A stretch of DNA of 64,000 bases from RYN-230 sp963813975 (GTDB taxonomy: Bacteria > Actinomycetota > Actinomycetes > Streptosporangiales > Streptosporangiaceae): the NCBI GenBank assembly GCA_963813975.1, contig CAWFAP010000006.1, positions 1-64,000 on the forward strand, in the 5' to 3' direction. Position numbers and translations under genes: made by a program. Shown here piece after piece: positions 27,944 through 37,488 of this stretch; positions within the stretch are counted from its first letter, which is position 1; each line of letters begins with the position of its first letter. Under the pieces are notes generated by a model. That model ran no database searches. It was not told where the DNA came from and saw nothing but the letters and a program-made list of their open reading frames with translations.

Positions 27944-29323
27944 ATGGTCCGCTTGTTCGGGACTGACGGGGTTCGCGGAGTGGCCGGGGAGGATCTGACC
28001 GGCCAGCTGGCCATGGACGTGGCCCGGGCCGCTGCCTCCGTTCTGCACCACACGGGAGCCTTCGCCGCGGCGGAAGCATCGGGCCGCCGCCCGCTGGCGG
28101 TGGTGGGCCGGGATCCGCGGGCCTCCGGGGAGTTCCTCGAGGCGGCCGTGGTGGCCGGGCTGGCCGGGTCGGGTGTGGACGTGCTGCGGCTCGGCGTGAT
28201 CCCCACCCCCGCGGTGGCTTTCCTGACCCGCGACCTGGGGGCCGACCTGGGCGTGATGCTGTCCGCCAGCCACAACCCGGCCCCGGACAACGGGATCAAG
28301 CTGTTCGGGCGCGGCGGCTTCAAGCTGCCCGACGCGGTCGAGGACGAGATCGAGGCTCACCTGGGTATGCCGCCCCGGCGGCGCGGCGACCTGCCCGCCG
28401 GCTTCGGCCGGGTGACCGAGGCCACCACCGAGCCGGATCGCTACCTGGACCATCTGCTGGCCTCCGTGGCCCCGGCCGTGACCGGGGACGGCCCGCTGGC
28501 CGGCCTGACCGTCGTGGTGGACTGCGCGCACGGTGCCGCCGCGGCGTTCGCCCCGCCGCTGCTGCGGCGGGCCGGTGCCAAAGTCATCGCGATCGGCGCC
28601 GAACCGGATGGGCACAACATCAACGAGGGCTGTGGTTCCACCCACCTGGAGACCCTCTCAGCCGAGGTCACCAAGCAGGGGGCGGACGCTGGCATCGCGC
28701 ACGACGGCGACGCGGACCGCTGCCTCGCGGTCGGCGCGGACGGCGAGGTGATCGACGGGGACCAGATCCTCGCCGTGCTGGCCCTGGCCCTGGCCGGCCG
28801 GGGCGAGCTGCCCGGGAACACCGTGGTCAGCACGGTCATGTCCAACCTCGGCTTCCGTAACGCCATGCAGGACGCCGGGATCACCGTGGTCGAGACCGCG
28901 GTCGGGGACCGGTACGTGCTCGAGGCTATGCGGGACGGCCATTTCGGCCTTGGCGGTGAGCAGTCCGGGCACATCATCATGCTGGAGCACGCCACCACCG
29001 GGGACGGCTTGCTGACCGCCCTGCACCTGCTGGCCACGACGGCCCGCCAGGTGCTGCCGCTGGCCGACGTCGCCGCGGTGATGACCAAGTACCCGCAGGT
29101 CCTGGTCAACGTCCCCGGAGTAGACAAGGCCCGGGTCAGCGCGTCGCCGGAGCTGGCCTCGGCTGTGGCCGCGGCCAAGGACGAACTCGGCACGTCCGGT
29201 CGCGTCCTGGTCCGGCCCAGCGGCACCGAGCCCGCGGTGCGCGTGATGGTGGAGGCCGTCGAGATCGAGCAGGCCCAGCGGACCGCGGACCAACTGGCCG
29301 CAGCAGTCCGCGCCGCCGGCTGA
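27944..29323 (+). CDS. glmM: phosphoglucosamine mutase
   Basis: 459 residues interconverting glucosamine-6-P and glucosamine-1-P for peptidoglycan precursor synthesis. Starts MVRLFGTDGVRGVAG; the phosphoserine motif SASHNP places the catalytic Ser at residue 109. The metal-binding DGDADR and the sugar-binding GGEQSGH and RPSGTEP motifs are present. ATG at 27944. It follows rplM-rpsI as in other Actinobacteria, but glmS, often close by, is absent between glmM and acpS. Confidence 0.97.
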   Translation: MVRLFGTDGVRGVAGEDLTGQLAMDVARAAASVLHHTGAFAAAEASGRRPLAVVGRDPRASGEFLEAAVVAGLAGSGVDVLRLGVIPTPAVAFLTRDLGADLGVMLSASHNPAPDNGIKLFGRGGFKLPDAVEDEIEAHLGMPPRRRGDLPAGFGRVTEATTEPDRYLDHLLASVAPAVTGDGPLAGLTVVVDCAHGAAAAFAPPLLRRAGAKVIAIGAEPDGHNINEGCGSTHLETLSAEVTKQGADAGIAHDGDADRCLAVGADGEVIDGDQILAVLALALAGRGELPGNTVVSTVMSNLGFRNAMQDAGITVVETAVGDRYVLEAMRDGHFGLGGEQSGHIIMLEHATTGDGLLTALHLLATTARQVLPLADVAAVMTKYPQVLVNVPGVDKARVSASPELASAVAAAKDELGTSGRVLVRPSGTEPAVRVMVEAVEIEQAQRTADQLAAAVRAAG

Positions 29324-29378
29324 CCCCGGCCCCGGCACTCTGCGTGGCCCGGCCCCGCAGGTCCCGCTGCGCGCCGGG

Positions 29379-30247
29379 ATGACCGGCAAGCAGATCGACA
29401 CGGCCGCACGCAGTGGTCGCTGGCAGCGGCTGCACGTCGGCGCGTACGCATCGTTCAGCGGCGAGCCGGGCCGCCCGGCCCTGCTCTGGGCGGCCTTGTT
29501 GCGGGCTGGGCCTGCGGCCGTGCTGAGTCACTACTCGGCCGCTGAGTTACACGGCCTCGTGGCCCCATCCGTGCCGGATATCCACGTCATGGTCCCGACC
29601 GGGCGCCAGATCGCCCCCATAGCTGGTGTTGTCCTGCATTACTCCTCCCTCGTGGCCCGCGAGCGCCCTCCCGCCCTGCGGCCGCCCCGGACCCGCATCG
29701 AAGAGACCGTGCTCGATCTCGCCCAGTCGGCCGACAGCCTCGATACCGCGATGAGCTGGATGCTGCGTGGCTGCGCCAACCGCCGAACCACGCCGGATCG
29801 GATCGCCGCAGCCATGGCCCAGCGAGCCCGGCTGCGGTGGCGGGCGGAGTTGTCCGCGGCGCTGGGGCTCGGCGCGGACGGCGTTCACTCCCTGCTGGAG
29901 TTCCGGTACGTCACCCGGGTGGAGCGACCGCATGGGCTCTCAGCCGGCACCCGCCAGAACCGGGTGACCCGGGCCGCCGGCACCAGTACCAGGACGTGGC
30001 CTATCAGGCCTACGGCGTGGTGATCGAGCTGGACGGGCGGGCGGCGCACCCGGAGGAGTGGCGCTGGCGCGACATCCGCCGGGACAACGCCAGCGCCGCT
30101 GGCGGCCAGCAGACGCTCAGGTATGGATGGGCGGACATGACCGGCCGGCCCTGCGGGGTTGCCGCCGAGGTGGGGGCCGTGCTGACCGGACATGGCTGGG
30201 ACGGACGCCTGCGCCGTTGCGGCCCCGCCTGCCGGGTCCCGGCCTGA
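29379..30247 (+). CDS. AbiEi-antitoxin-like / DUF559-type protein, frame disrupted
   Basis: About 289 residues if one shift is repaired. The N-terminal part (ITxAxxSGRWQRLHVGAYAS type) with LSHYSAAELHGL and DIHVMVP resembles the AbiEi-type domain of actinobacterial proteins. The C-terminal part, with AYGVVIELDGRAAHPEEWRW, RDNASAAGGQQTLRYGW and CGVAAEVGAVL, resembles a PD-(D/E)XK/DUF559-like nuclease fold. The frame is lost near GGG at 29971-29973: one added G joins RQNRVTR to RRHQYQDV. Such genes are numerous and mobile in Actinobacteria, and a toxin partner is not evident here. It separates glmM from acpS. Possibly a pseudogene or a sequencing indel. Confidence 0.65.
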
Positions 30248-30305
30248 CCCGGCCGGGTCACCCCGGCCGGCCGCGCGGGGCGCCGTCGCGTGACAGGCTG
30301 GATGG

Positions 30306-30656
30306 GTGATCATTGGCATCGGGGTGGACTTGGTGGACATCGCCCGCTTCGAGGCGGCACTGCGGCGTACCCCGGCGCTGCGGCCCCGGCTGTTCGCTGA
30401 GAGCGAACGCGGTGGGCGGGCCGAATCCCTGGCGGCCAGCTTCGCGGCCAAGGAAGCGGTGGCCAAGGCGCTGGGTGCCCCCCCCGGGCTGAGCTGGACC
30501 GACGTGGAAGTGATCCGGGACGGCGCGGGCTGCCCCCGGCTCGAGATCGGGGGCACGGTCGCCGATGCGGCGAGCCAGAGGGGCATCCGCCGCTGGCATG
30601 TCTCCCTCAGTCATGATGCCGGGATGAGCATTGCGATGGTGGTGGCCGAAGGATGA
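30306..30656 (+). CDS. acpS: holo-[acyl-carrier-protein] synthase
   Basis: 116 residues transferring 4'-phosphopantetheine from CoA to acyl carrier protein. Motifs are IGVDLVDIARFE (residues 5-16; Mg ligand Asp), FAAKEAVAKALG with the catalytic Glu, and WHVSLSHD. GTG at 30306. Its TGA overlaps the nnr ATG (ATGA), so the two are coupled, a common actinobacterial pairing. Confidence 0.95.
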   Translation: MIIGIGVDLVDIARFEAALRRTPALRPRLFAESERGGRAESLAASFAAKEAVAKALGAPPGLSWTDVEVIRDGAGCPRLEIGGTVADAASQRGIRRWHVSLSHDAGMSIAMVVAEG

Positions 30657-32341
30657 GATACGCGCACCAAGTGCGGAAGGTCCGAGCCGCGGAGCAGGCC
30701 CTGATGGCCACGTTGCCGCCGGGCGCCTTGATGCAGCGGGCCGCGGCCGGGCTGGCGTCGGTGAGCGCGGGCCTGGTCGGCAGGGTGCCCGGGGCCAGGG
30801 TCGTGGTCCTCACGGGCAGCGGCGACAACGGCGGGGACGCCCTCTACGCGGGAGCCCGGCTGGCGCGCCGCGGGGCGGCGGTGCTCGCGGTCACGGCCGG
30901 CTCGCGGGTGCACGAGGACGGCGTGGCCGCGCTGCAGGCCGCGGGCGGCCGGCTGGCCAGCCCGGAGGACACCGCGGTCCCGGCCGCCCTCGGCGCGGCC
31001 GACCTGATCCTGGACGGCCTGCTGGGCATCGGCGGCCGGGGCGGGCTGAGGGAGCCGCAAGCCTCGCTGGCCAGCCTGGCTGCGCGATCCCCGGGCGTGG
31101 TCGTCGCGGTGGACCTGCCGAGCGGGGTGGACGCGGACACCGGCGTGGTCGAGGGCGCCGCGATCCAGGCCGACGTGACCGTGACGTTCGGCACGCTGAA
31201 ACCTGGCCTGCTGATTGACCCGGGCGCGCGGCGAGCCGGGGTGGTCGAGCTGATCGACATCGGCCTCGGCCCGTACCTGGACGCCCCGGACGCCTGCGCG
31301 ATGCAGGCCGCGGACGTAGGCGGGCTGCTGCCCCGTCCTAGCGAGGAGTCCGACAAATACCGCCGCGGCGTGGCCGGCATCGTGGCGGGCAGCGAGCGGT
31401 TCACGGGGGCGGCCGCGCTGGCCGCGGGCGGTGCCATCCGCGGCGGGGCCGGGATGGTCCGGCTGGTGTCCGCGGCGCCGGCCGTGGCCGTGGTCCGGCT
31501 GCTCTGGCCGGAGTCGGTGATCACCGTGACCGGGCAGGACATCCCGGCCGGCGAGGATGTTCGTGCCGCGGGACGGGTCCAGGCCTGGGTCGTGGGACCG
31601 GGCATGGGCACGGACGACGAAGCCGGGGAACGGCTGGCGGCCGTGCTGGCCAGCGACGTGCCGGTGCTGGTGGACGCGGACGGGCTGACCCTGCTGGCGG
31701 CCCGCAAAAAGCTGCTCGCCCGGGACGCGCCCACGTTGCTTACCCCGCACGCTGGCGAACTGGGCCGGCTGCTTGGCGCCGACCCGGCCGACGTGGAGAG
31801 CCGCCGCCTGGAACACGCCAGGAAGGCCGCAGCCGGCCTGGGCGCCACGGTCCTGCTCAAGGGGTCCACCACGGTCATCGCTACCCCGGACGGGCGCTCA
31901 GCGGCCAGCCAGGGCGGGGCTGGGGCCGGCCAGGCCCCGGCTAGCCGGGGCGGCGGGGCCGCCGGCGGCGGATTCACCGGAGGCGGGGCCAGCCAGGAGG
32001 ACCTGCCGCCCGTGTGGGTCAACCCCACCGGCACCTCATGGCTGGCCACGGCGGGCACTGGCGACGTGCTGTCGGGGCTGGCCGGCTCGCTGCTGGCGCA
32101 GGGCCTGGAGGTCGGCGAGGCCGCGGCCGCCGCCGCGTACCTGCACGGACTGGCCGCCCGGCTGGCCGCGGCCGGCGCGGGGGGCCGTCCGGTGCCTGCC
32201 ATGGAGCCATCTGGCGGCGGGTGGGACGTCACCAACCCGGACGATTCCCGGGCTGGCTACGCAGAGGCGCCGATCGGGGCGGCGGACGTGGTCGGCGCGC
32301 TGCCGGACGCGATCCGGGCGGTCCGCCGCCGGGCCAGCTAG
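30653..32341 (+). CDS. nnr: bifunctional NAD(P)H-hydrate epimerase / ADP-dependent dehydratase
   Basis: 562 residues repairing hydrated NAD(P)H. The N-terminal YjeF_N epimerase domain (1 to about 215) has GSGDNGGDALYAGARLA and DLPSGVDADTG. The C-terminal ribokinase-like CARKD domain has KYRRGVAGIVAG, LTPHAGELGRLL, LLKGSTTVI and GTGDVLSGLAGSLLAQG. Between ATPDGRS and PPVWVNPTG lies a low-complexity Gly/Ala insert of about 35 residues, absent from typical homologues. ATG at 30653 overlaps acpS. alr follows after 148 bp. Confidence 0.95.
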   Translation: MRYAHQVRKVRAAEQALMATLPPGALMQRAAAGLASVSAGLVGRVPGARVVVLTGSGDNGGDALYAGARLARRGAAVLAVTAGSRVHEDGVAALQAAGGRLASPEDTAVPAALGAADLILDGLLGIGGRGGLREPQASLASLAARSPGVVVAVDLPSGVDADTGVVEGAAIQADVTVTFGTLKPGLLIDPGARRAGVVELIDIGLGPYLDAPDACAMQAADVGGLLPRPSEESDKYRRGVAGIVAGSERFTGAAALAAGGAIRGGAGMVRLVSAAPAVAVVRLLWPESVITVTGQDIPAGEDVRAAGRVQAWVVGPGMGTDDEAGERLAAVLASDVPVLVDADGLTLLAARKKLLARDAPTLLTPHAGELGRLLGADPADVESRRLEHARKAAAGLGATVLLKGSTTVIATPDGRSAASQGGAGAGQAPASRGGGAAGGGFTGGGASQEDLPPVWVNPTGTSWLATAGTGDVLSGLAGSLLAQGLEVGEAAAAAAYLHGLAARLAAAGAGGRPVPAMEPSGGGWDVTNPDDSRAGYAEAPIGAADVVGALPDAIRAVRRRAS

Positions 32342-32489
32342 CCGCCCGGCGGGAACCGCCCGGCCAGAGCTACCCGCCCGAAGAGGCCCGTGACCCTCCC
32401 CGGCCGGAGAGCCCGCCACCTCCCGGCCGGAGTGGCCCGCTGCCGCCGCCGGACCAGCCCGCCCGGGCCTGCTGGCACACTGTGAGGCC

Positions 32490-33767
32490 ATGGATGGTCA
32501 CGCGGAAGCGCTCATCGATCTCGCCGCCGTCGCCCGCAACGTCGAGGCGATGCGCCAGCACGTCGGCGGAGTGCCAGTGATGGCGGTGGTCAAGGCCGAC
32601 GGCTACGGGCACGGCATGGTCCCCGCGGCGCACGCGGCGGTGGCCGGCGGCGCGCAGTGGCTGGGCGTGGTGCACGAGCACGAGGCGCTGGCCCTGCGCC
32701 AGGCCGGGCTCACCACCCGGGTGCTCTGCCTGCTCGGAGCGCCCGGCGGAGCACCGGGAGGAGCATCCAGCGGAGCACAGGGAGCAGCATCCAGTGGAGC
32801 ACCGGGAGCAGCATCCGGAGAGGCGCCCGGCGGAGGGGAGGGCCGGGCACACGAGGCCGCGATCCGGGCTGACGTGGACCTGACCGTGGACGCGGTGCCG
32901 CTACTGCACGAGATCGCGGCCGCGGCCACCCGGGCGGGGCGCCCGGCCCGGGTGCACCTGAAGATCGACACCGGGATGGCCCGGGGTGGCGCCACCCCCG
33001 CCGACTGGCCGGAGCTGGTCGCCGCGGCCCGGTCCGCCGAGGCGGCCGGGAACGTCACGATTGCGGGGATATGGTCGCATCTGGCCTGCGCGGACATACC
33101 GGGACATCCGTCCGTGGACGCCCAGCTGGCCCGGTTCACTGACGCCGTCGCACTGGCCGAGGCGGCGGGAGCCCGGCCCGAGGTGCGCCACCTGGCCAAC
33201 ACCGCGGCGGCCCTCGACCTGCCGGCCACCTGGTTCGACCTGGTCCGCCCGGGCGGGGCGGCCTACGGGCTGGCCACCATCCCCGGGGGTGCCCCGCACT
33301 GGCTCCGCCCGGCCATGACGCTGCGGACCCGGCTGACCCTGGTCAAGCGGGTTCCGGCGGGGACCCCGGTGTCCTACGGCCATCGCTACACCACCCAGGG
33401 CGAGAGCACCCTGGGGCTGATCCCGCTGGGCTATGCCGAGGGCATACCCCGGCGGGCCTCGGGCGTGGTCGAGGTGCAGGCCCGCGACAAGCGCTGGTCC
33501 ATCGCGGGCACCGTGTGCATGGACCTGTCGGTTATCGACTTCGGGACCGAGGCGGCCGAAACCGGCGACGAGGTCGTGCTGTTCGGCCCGGGGGACTCCG
33601 GTGAGCCCACGGCCCAGCAGTGGGCGGACGCCCTGGGCACGGTCTCGTACGAGGTCGTGACCAACTTTGCCGGCGGCGTACCCCGAACTTACCGTGAAGT
33701 AGCATACGAGCACAGTGAGTCTCCTGGTGCGGGGCTGTCGGAGACGGTGACGGGGGCGCAAGCCTGA
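32490..33767 (+). CDS. alr: alanine racemase with a repetitive Gly/Ala insert
   Basis: 425 residues making D-alanine for cell wall. The PLP lysine is in AVVKADGYGHG (Lys35), and the conserved Tyr region is VSYGHRYTTQGE followed by LIPLGYAEGIPR. GTVCMDLSVIDFG is also present. An insert of about 34 residues (about 83-116, G-A-P-G and S-S-G-A steps) interrupts the barrel after RVLCLL and is encoded by imperfect tandem repeats. Without it the protein would have ordinary length. ATG at 32490. It lies in the conserved order nnr-alr-hydrolase-tsaE. Confidence 0.95.
   Translation: MDGHAEALIDLAAVARNVEAMRQHVGGVPVMAVVKADGYGHGMVPAAHAAVAGGAQWLGVVHEHEALALRQAGLTTRVLCLLGAPGGAPGGASSGAQGAASSGAPGAASGEAPGGGEGRAHEAAIRADVDLTVDAVPLLHEIAAAATRAGRPARVHLKIDTGMARGGATPADWPELVAAARSAEAAGNVTIAGIWSHLACADIPGHPSVDAQLARFTDAVALAEAAGARPEVRHLANTAAALDLPATWFDLVRPGGAAYGLATIPGGAPHWLRPAMTLRTRLTLVKRVPAGTPVSYGHRYTTQGESTLGLIPLGYAEGIPRRASGVVEVQARDKRWSIAGTVCMDLSVIDFGTEAAETGDEVVLFGPGDSGEPTAQQWADALGTVSYEVVTNFAGGVPRTYREVAYEHSESPGAGLSETVTGAQA
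32737..32835 (+). repeat. imperfect in-frame tandem repeats inside alr
   Basis: Repeats of about 24 bp built from GGAGCA, GCATCCAG and GGAGCACCGG, for example GGAGCAGCATCCAGTGGAGC followed by a shortened copy. The whole tract is in frame and encodes only Gly, Ala, Ser, Pro, Gln and Glu. Confidence 0.8.
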
Positions 33768-33819
33768 CCCCCCGCGGGCCGGCGGGCGGCCGGACCAGGA
33801 CGCACGGCAGGGAGGTTCG

Positions 33820-34932
33820 ATGGCGACCTGGCGGCGGATCACCGGAGTGGCAGGGTTGGCGGCTGGGGCCGTGGCGGCGGGCGCCGGAGCGGTCGTGGCG
33901 GCCGAGCGGATCGCAATTGGCCGGACCCAGGTGCTGCGCACCACCGCGGCACCTGAGCGGCTGGGCGAACTGCGCGGGCAGCCGCTCACCGTCCTGACCG
34001 ACGACGGGGTCCCACTGCATGCCGAGATCGACGAGCCACCCGCGGCCGCCCAGCGCACCGGGCGCGGCACGCCGCCCCAGCCGCTCACCCTCATCTTCTG
34101 CCACGGCTACACGCTGAACCAGGACTGCTGGCACTTCCAGCGCGCCGCCCTGGGCCAGCACCGGCTCGTGTTCTGGGACCAGCGTGACCACGGCCGGTCC
34201 GGGCGGTCCGCGGCCGGCGCGTCCAGCATCGACCGGCTCGGCGCCGACCTGGACCTGATCATCAAGGCCGCCGCTCCGGGCGACATGCCCGTGGTGCTTG
34301 TCGGTCACTCCATGGGCGGCATGACCATCATGGCGCTGGCCCGCCAGCACCCCGAGCTTTTCGGCACCAAGGTCGCCGGGGTGGCACTCATGTCCACCGC
34401 GGCCAGCGGCCTGTCCGCAGGCAGCCCGTGGATGCCCGGGCCGATCAGGCCGGTGCTCACCCGGGCCCTCCCGGTGGTGCTGCGGGGCGCCGCTACGGGC
34501 TACCGGGCCATGCTGGTGGAGCGCGGCCGCCGGGTAGCCGGTGACCTGTCCTTCCTCAGCACGCGGTTCATCGGCTTCGGTAGTCCGCAGGTGCATCCTG
34601 CGGTGGTGGACTTCCTGGAGCAGATGATCCGGTCGACCCCGATCGAGGTGGTCGCGGCGTTCGGCGAGGCCCTGTACGCGGTGGACATGCGCGACACCCT
34701 CGGCGTCCTGGGCCGGGTCCCGGTGGTCACGCTGACCGGGGACAAGGACCGGCTCGTCTCACCGTCCCTGGGCCAGGAACTGGCCGAGGCGATTCCCAGC
34801 GCCGAGCTGGTCCTGGTACCGGGCGCCGGCCACGCCCTTATCCTGGAGGCTCCCGAGGTGGTCAACGAGGCGATCACCGGCCTGATCGCGAGGGTGGAAG
34901 CGGGCGCAGCAGCCCCGGAACGCTCCGCGTGA
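33820..34932 (+). CDS. alpha/beta hydrolase with N-terminal membrane anchor
   Basis: 370 residues. An N-terminal hydrophobic Gly/Ala segment (about 6-29, GVAGLAAGAVAAGAGAVVAA) suggests a membrane anchor. The hydrolase fold has HGYTLNQDCW (oxyanion region), VGHSMGGMTI with the nucleophile Ser, and GAGHALILEAPEVV with the catalytic His; DKDRLVSP provides the Asp. Substrate unknown. ATG at 33820 with GCAGGGAGGTTCG upstream. This hydrolase is commonly found between alr and tsaE in Actinobacteria. Confidence 0.9.
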   Translation: MATWRRITGVAGLAAGAVAAGAGAVVAAERIAIGRTQVLRTTAAPERLGELRGQPLTVLTDDGVPLHAEIDEPPAAAQRTGRGTPPQPLTLIFCHGYTLNQDCWHFQRAALGQHRLVFWDQRDHGRSGRSAAGASSIDRLGADLDLIIKAAAPGDMPVVLVGHSMGGMTIMALARQHPELFGTKVAGVALMSTAASGLSAGSPWMPGPIRPVLTRALPVVLRGAATGYRAMLVERGRRVAGDLSFLSTRFIGFGSPQVHPAVVDFLEQMIRSTPIEVVAAFGEALYAVDMRDTLGVLGRVPVVTLTGDKDRLVSPSLGQELAEAIPSAELVLVPGAGHALILEAPEVVNEAITGLIARVEAGAAAPERSA

Positions 34933-34992
34933 CGGCAGTGTCCAGTGCCCGGCCGTGCCGGGCCAACGCGTGAAGAAGGCAGGTGCTGTTCC

Positions 34993-35508
34993 GTGGGGTC
35001 TGGCCACGACTCCGCCAGCGGGGCGGCTGACCGCATCCCCGTGGCCACCGCGGACGACATGCGGGCACTGGGCCAGCGGATCGCGGCCGTGCTCCGGCCC
35101 GGTGACCTGATCGTGCTCACCGGGCCGCTGGGGGCAGGCAAGACCACCCTGGTGCAGGGCATCGGGCAGGGACTCGACGTCCGCGGGCCGGTGACCTCCC
35201 CGACGTTCGTCATCGCCCGGGTGCACCCGCCGCTGGGCGGCGCCCCGGGCCTGGTCCACGTGGACGCGTACCGGCTGGGCAGCGTCGCCGAAGTGGATGA
35301 CCTGGACCTCGACGCGTCCCTGGAGGACTGCGTGACCGTGGTGGAGTGGGGCGAGGGCCTGGTCGAGGAGCTCGCGGCCGACCGCCTGGAGGTCACCATC
35401 ACGATGCCCGGCGCTGGTGAGCCCGGCGAGATGCGGCGGGTGAGATTGGCCGGTATCGGGGAGCGCTGGGCATCCGCCGCGGATCCGCGCGTTGTGCCCT
35501 ACCCGTGA
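34993..35508 (+). CDS. tsaE: tRNA threonylcarbamoyladenosine ATPase TsaE
   Basis: 171 residues from GTG at 34993. Walker A is GPLGAGKTTLVQG, and TSPTFVI and HVDAYRLG are family motifs; WGEG is the conserved Walker-B-like end. TsaE works with TsaB and TsaD in t6A formation at tRNA position 37. An ATG at 34945 in the same frame would add 16 residues of unconvincing sequence; GTG 34993 has AGGCAGG upstream at a long spacing. Start uncertain. Confidence 0.9.
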   Translation: MGSGHDSASGAADRIPVATADDMRALGQRIAAVLRPGDLIVLTGPLGAGKTTLVQGIGQGLDVRGPVTSPTFVIARVHPPLGGAPGLVHVDAYRLGSVAEVDDLDLDASLEDCVTVVEWGEGLVEELAADRLEVTITMPGAGEPGEMRRVRLAGIGERWASAADPRVVPYP

Positions 35509-35636
35509 CGCGCAAGGCCATATAGTTTCCGACTGTCCCCGCATTGCTGAGGTCAGCCGTTTCCGGAACGGGCTGCCGTTCGGTAATGCGTCTCGCGCCG
35601 TTCTGCACGGTCTGATCCCTTTCCCGGAGGCGCGCC

Positions 35637-36716
35637 GTGGCTCAGCAGGGGCCCCGTCCCCCTCGCTCTGGTCGGCTGTCCCCACGTGGCGACCGCCAGT
35701 GGAGCGATGACCGTTACCAGGACGACGACGAGGACCTTCCGCCCTGGGCCGGGCTCGCCGTCGATCCACGCTGGGCAGAAGGCGCGAGCCGCGGGAAGCG
35801 GGCCACGGTCCCCGCGGACGGCGGGCGGCCGGCACCGGGCGGCTATGACGCGCAGGCGGGCCAGGGCGCACCAGGCAGGCACGGCGCCCCCGGTGGTTAC
35901 GACGAGGGCGGGTACGACGAGCCGCTCCGCGACGATCAGGCCGGTGGGTACCGCGAGCCGCCCGGGCACCAGGAGGAGCCGGCCGAGGCCGCCCCGCCGC
36001 CGGTGCGGCCGCGTGGCCGCCAGGCCGCGGCCCGGGCCCGCCGGAACCGGCGCTCGGTGTACCGATGGGGCGGCATCCTCGGCGTGGCGGTGGTCGTCGG
36101 CGCCGGCATCTGGCTCCTGGTCAGCGGCGGCAGCAAGCCGGCCAGTGTCCCCAACCCTCTGGTGACGACCTTCCAGGCCGGCGAATTCAGGACCGTCCCC
36201 AACGCTTGTACCTCGGTGACCACCGGCACGCTCAGCCAGTATCTGCCGGGGAAGCGGACCGAGGCCTCCCCGAACTCACTCGACGGCGGCCAGGCCAGCC
36301 TGTGCAGCTGGACGCTGGATCAGCGGCCGCTCTACCGGCTGCTGAACGTCCAGGTCCAGGCGTACACGCCGAACGGCCTGGCCAGCGGGGACGGCAGCGC
36401 CACGTTCGCGGCCATGGACGGGTACGCCGCGGCGCTGCAGCAGAAGACCAGCCCGCCCAAGGCCACTCACCTGCCGAAGGCCACGATCACCACGATCGCG
36501 GGGCTGGGCACCAAGGCGTTCTCCGCGCTGCAGATCACCCGGTCGGCCGGCCTCAAGACGGAGCTCATGACCGTGGTGGTCCGCGACCACAACGTCGTGC
36601 TCACCGCGGTGCTTCAGGGCAACAGCGGCCGGAGCGGCCACGGGCCGGTCTCCGCGGCCCAGCTCCGGGCGGGGGCGATCGCCGCGGCCCGCGATGTGAT
36701 CGCCCAGCTGAAGTGA
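35637..36716 (+). CDS. anchored extracytoplasmic protein, DUF3558-like
   Basis: 359 residues. The N-terminal ~135 residues are cytoplasmic, disordered and rich in Gly, Pro, Arg and Asp. One membrane segment follows (WGGILGVAVVVGAGIWLLVS, about 142-161). The external domain of about 195 residues has paired cysteines (NACTSVTTG and SLCSWTLD) and a layout like actinobacterial DUF3558-type lipoprotein domains; this similarity is by eye. GTG at 35637 with GGAGGCGCC upstream. It lies between tsaE and tsaB but is unlikely to act in t6A synthesis. Confidence 0.75.
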   Translation: MAQQGPRPPRSGRLSPRGDRQWSDDRYQDDDEDLPPWAGLAVDPRWAEGASRGKRATVPADGGRPAPGGYDAQAGQGAPGRHGAPGGYDEGGYDEPLRDDQAGGYREPPGHQEEPAEAAPPPVRPRGRQAAARARRNRRSVYRWGGILGVAVVVGAGIWLLVSGGSKPASVPNPLVTTFQAGEFRTVPNACTSVTTGTLSQYLPGKRTEASPNSLDGGQASLCSWTLDQRPLYRLLNVQVQAYTPNGLASGDGSATFAAMDGYAAALQQKTSPPKATHLPKATITTIAGLGTKAFSALQITRSAGLKTELMTVVVRDHNVVLTAVLQGNSGRSGHGPVSAAQLRAGAIAAARDVIAQLK

Positions 36717-36780
36717 CCCGCACGGCGGCCTGCGCGCGGCCGTCCTGTCTCGTCTGCCTGGTCAACTAGGCTTGGCGCCC

Positions 36781-37488
36781 GTGCTGCTGCTCGCGTTCGA
36801 TACTGCGACGCCAGCCGTGACGGTAGCCCTGCATGACGGGACGCACGTGCTGGCCGAGACCACCACGGTCAACGCGCGCCGCCACGGCGAGCTCCTGGCG
36901 TCCTCCATCGACGCCGTGCTGGCCGGGGCGGGCGCGGGCCGGCTGGATATCACCGCGGTCGCCGCCGGGACCGGGCCTGGCCCGTACACCGGGCTGCGGG
37001 TGGGCCTGGTCACCGCCCGGGTGCTCGGCAGCGCCCTGGGTGTGCCGGTGTACGGGTTGTCCACGCTGGATGTGATCGCCGCCGACGCGGCGGCCGCCGC
37101 CGGAGGCCGGGAGTTCATCGTGGCTACCGATGCCCGCCGGCGCGAGGTCTACTGGGCCCGCTACGACGCCGCGGGCCGACGGCTGGACGGCCCCGCGGTT
37201 GGCCTCCCCGCCGACGTGGCGGAGGCGGTCGCCGCCCGCCAGGACGCCCCGGGCAGCCGGGCTGCCCCAGGCGGCCAGGACATCCTGGTCGCGGGTGCGG
37301 GCGCGCTGCTCTACCCCGGTGTCCTGGGTCAGCCGATCGAGCCGGCTTACCCGGCCGCGGGCACCCTGGCCGGGCTCGCGGCCCAGCAATTTGCCGCGGG
37401 CGCTCCCGGCACCGGGGCCGAGCCGATCTACCTGCGCCGGCCCGACGCGCGGGTACCCGGGCCGCCGAAGCGGGTGACGGTACCGTGA
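36781..37488 (+). CDS. tsaB: tRNA threonylcarbamoyladenosine protein TsaB
   Basis: 235 residues from GTG at 36781, beginning LLLAFDTATPAVTVALHDG, with the ASKHA-type AGTGPGPYTGLRVGLVTAR and VATDARRREVYWARYD. TsaB is the non-catalytic partner of TsaD. A TTG at 36772 is also in frame but its upstream AGG is too close. The GTGA overlap with rimI links the two genes. Confidence 0.92.
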   Translation: MLLLAFDTATPAVTVALHDGTHVLAETTTVNARRHGELLASSIDAVLAGAGAGRLDITAVAAGTGPGPYTGLRVGLVTARVLGSALGVPVYGLSTLDVIAADAAAAAGGREFIVATDARRREVYWARYDAAGRRLDGPAVGLPADVAEAVAARQDAPGSRAAPGGQDILVAGAGALLYPGVLGQPIEPAYPAAGTLAGLAAQQFAAGAPGTGAEPIYLRRPDARVPGPPKRVTVP

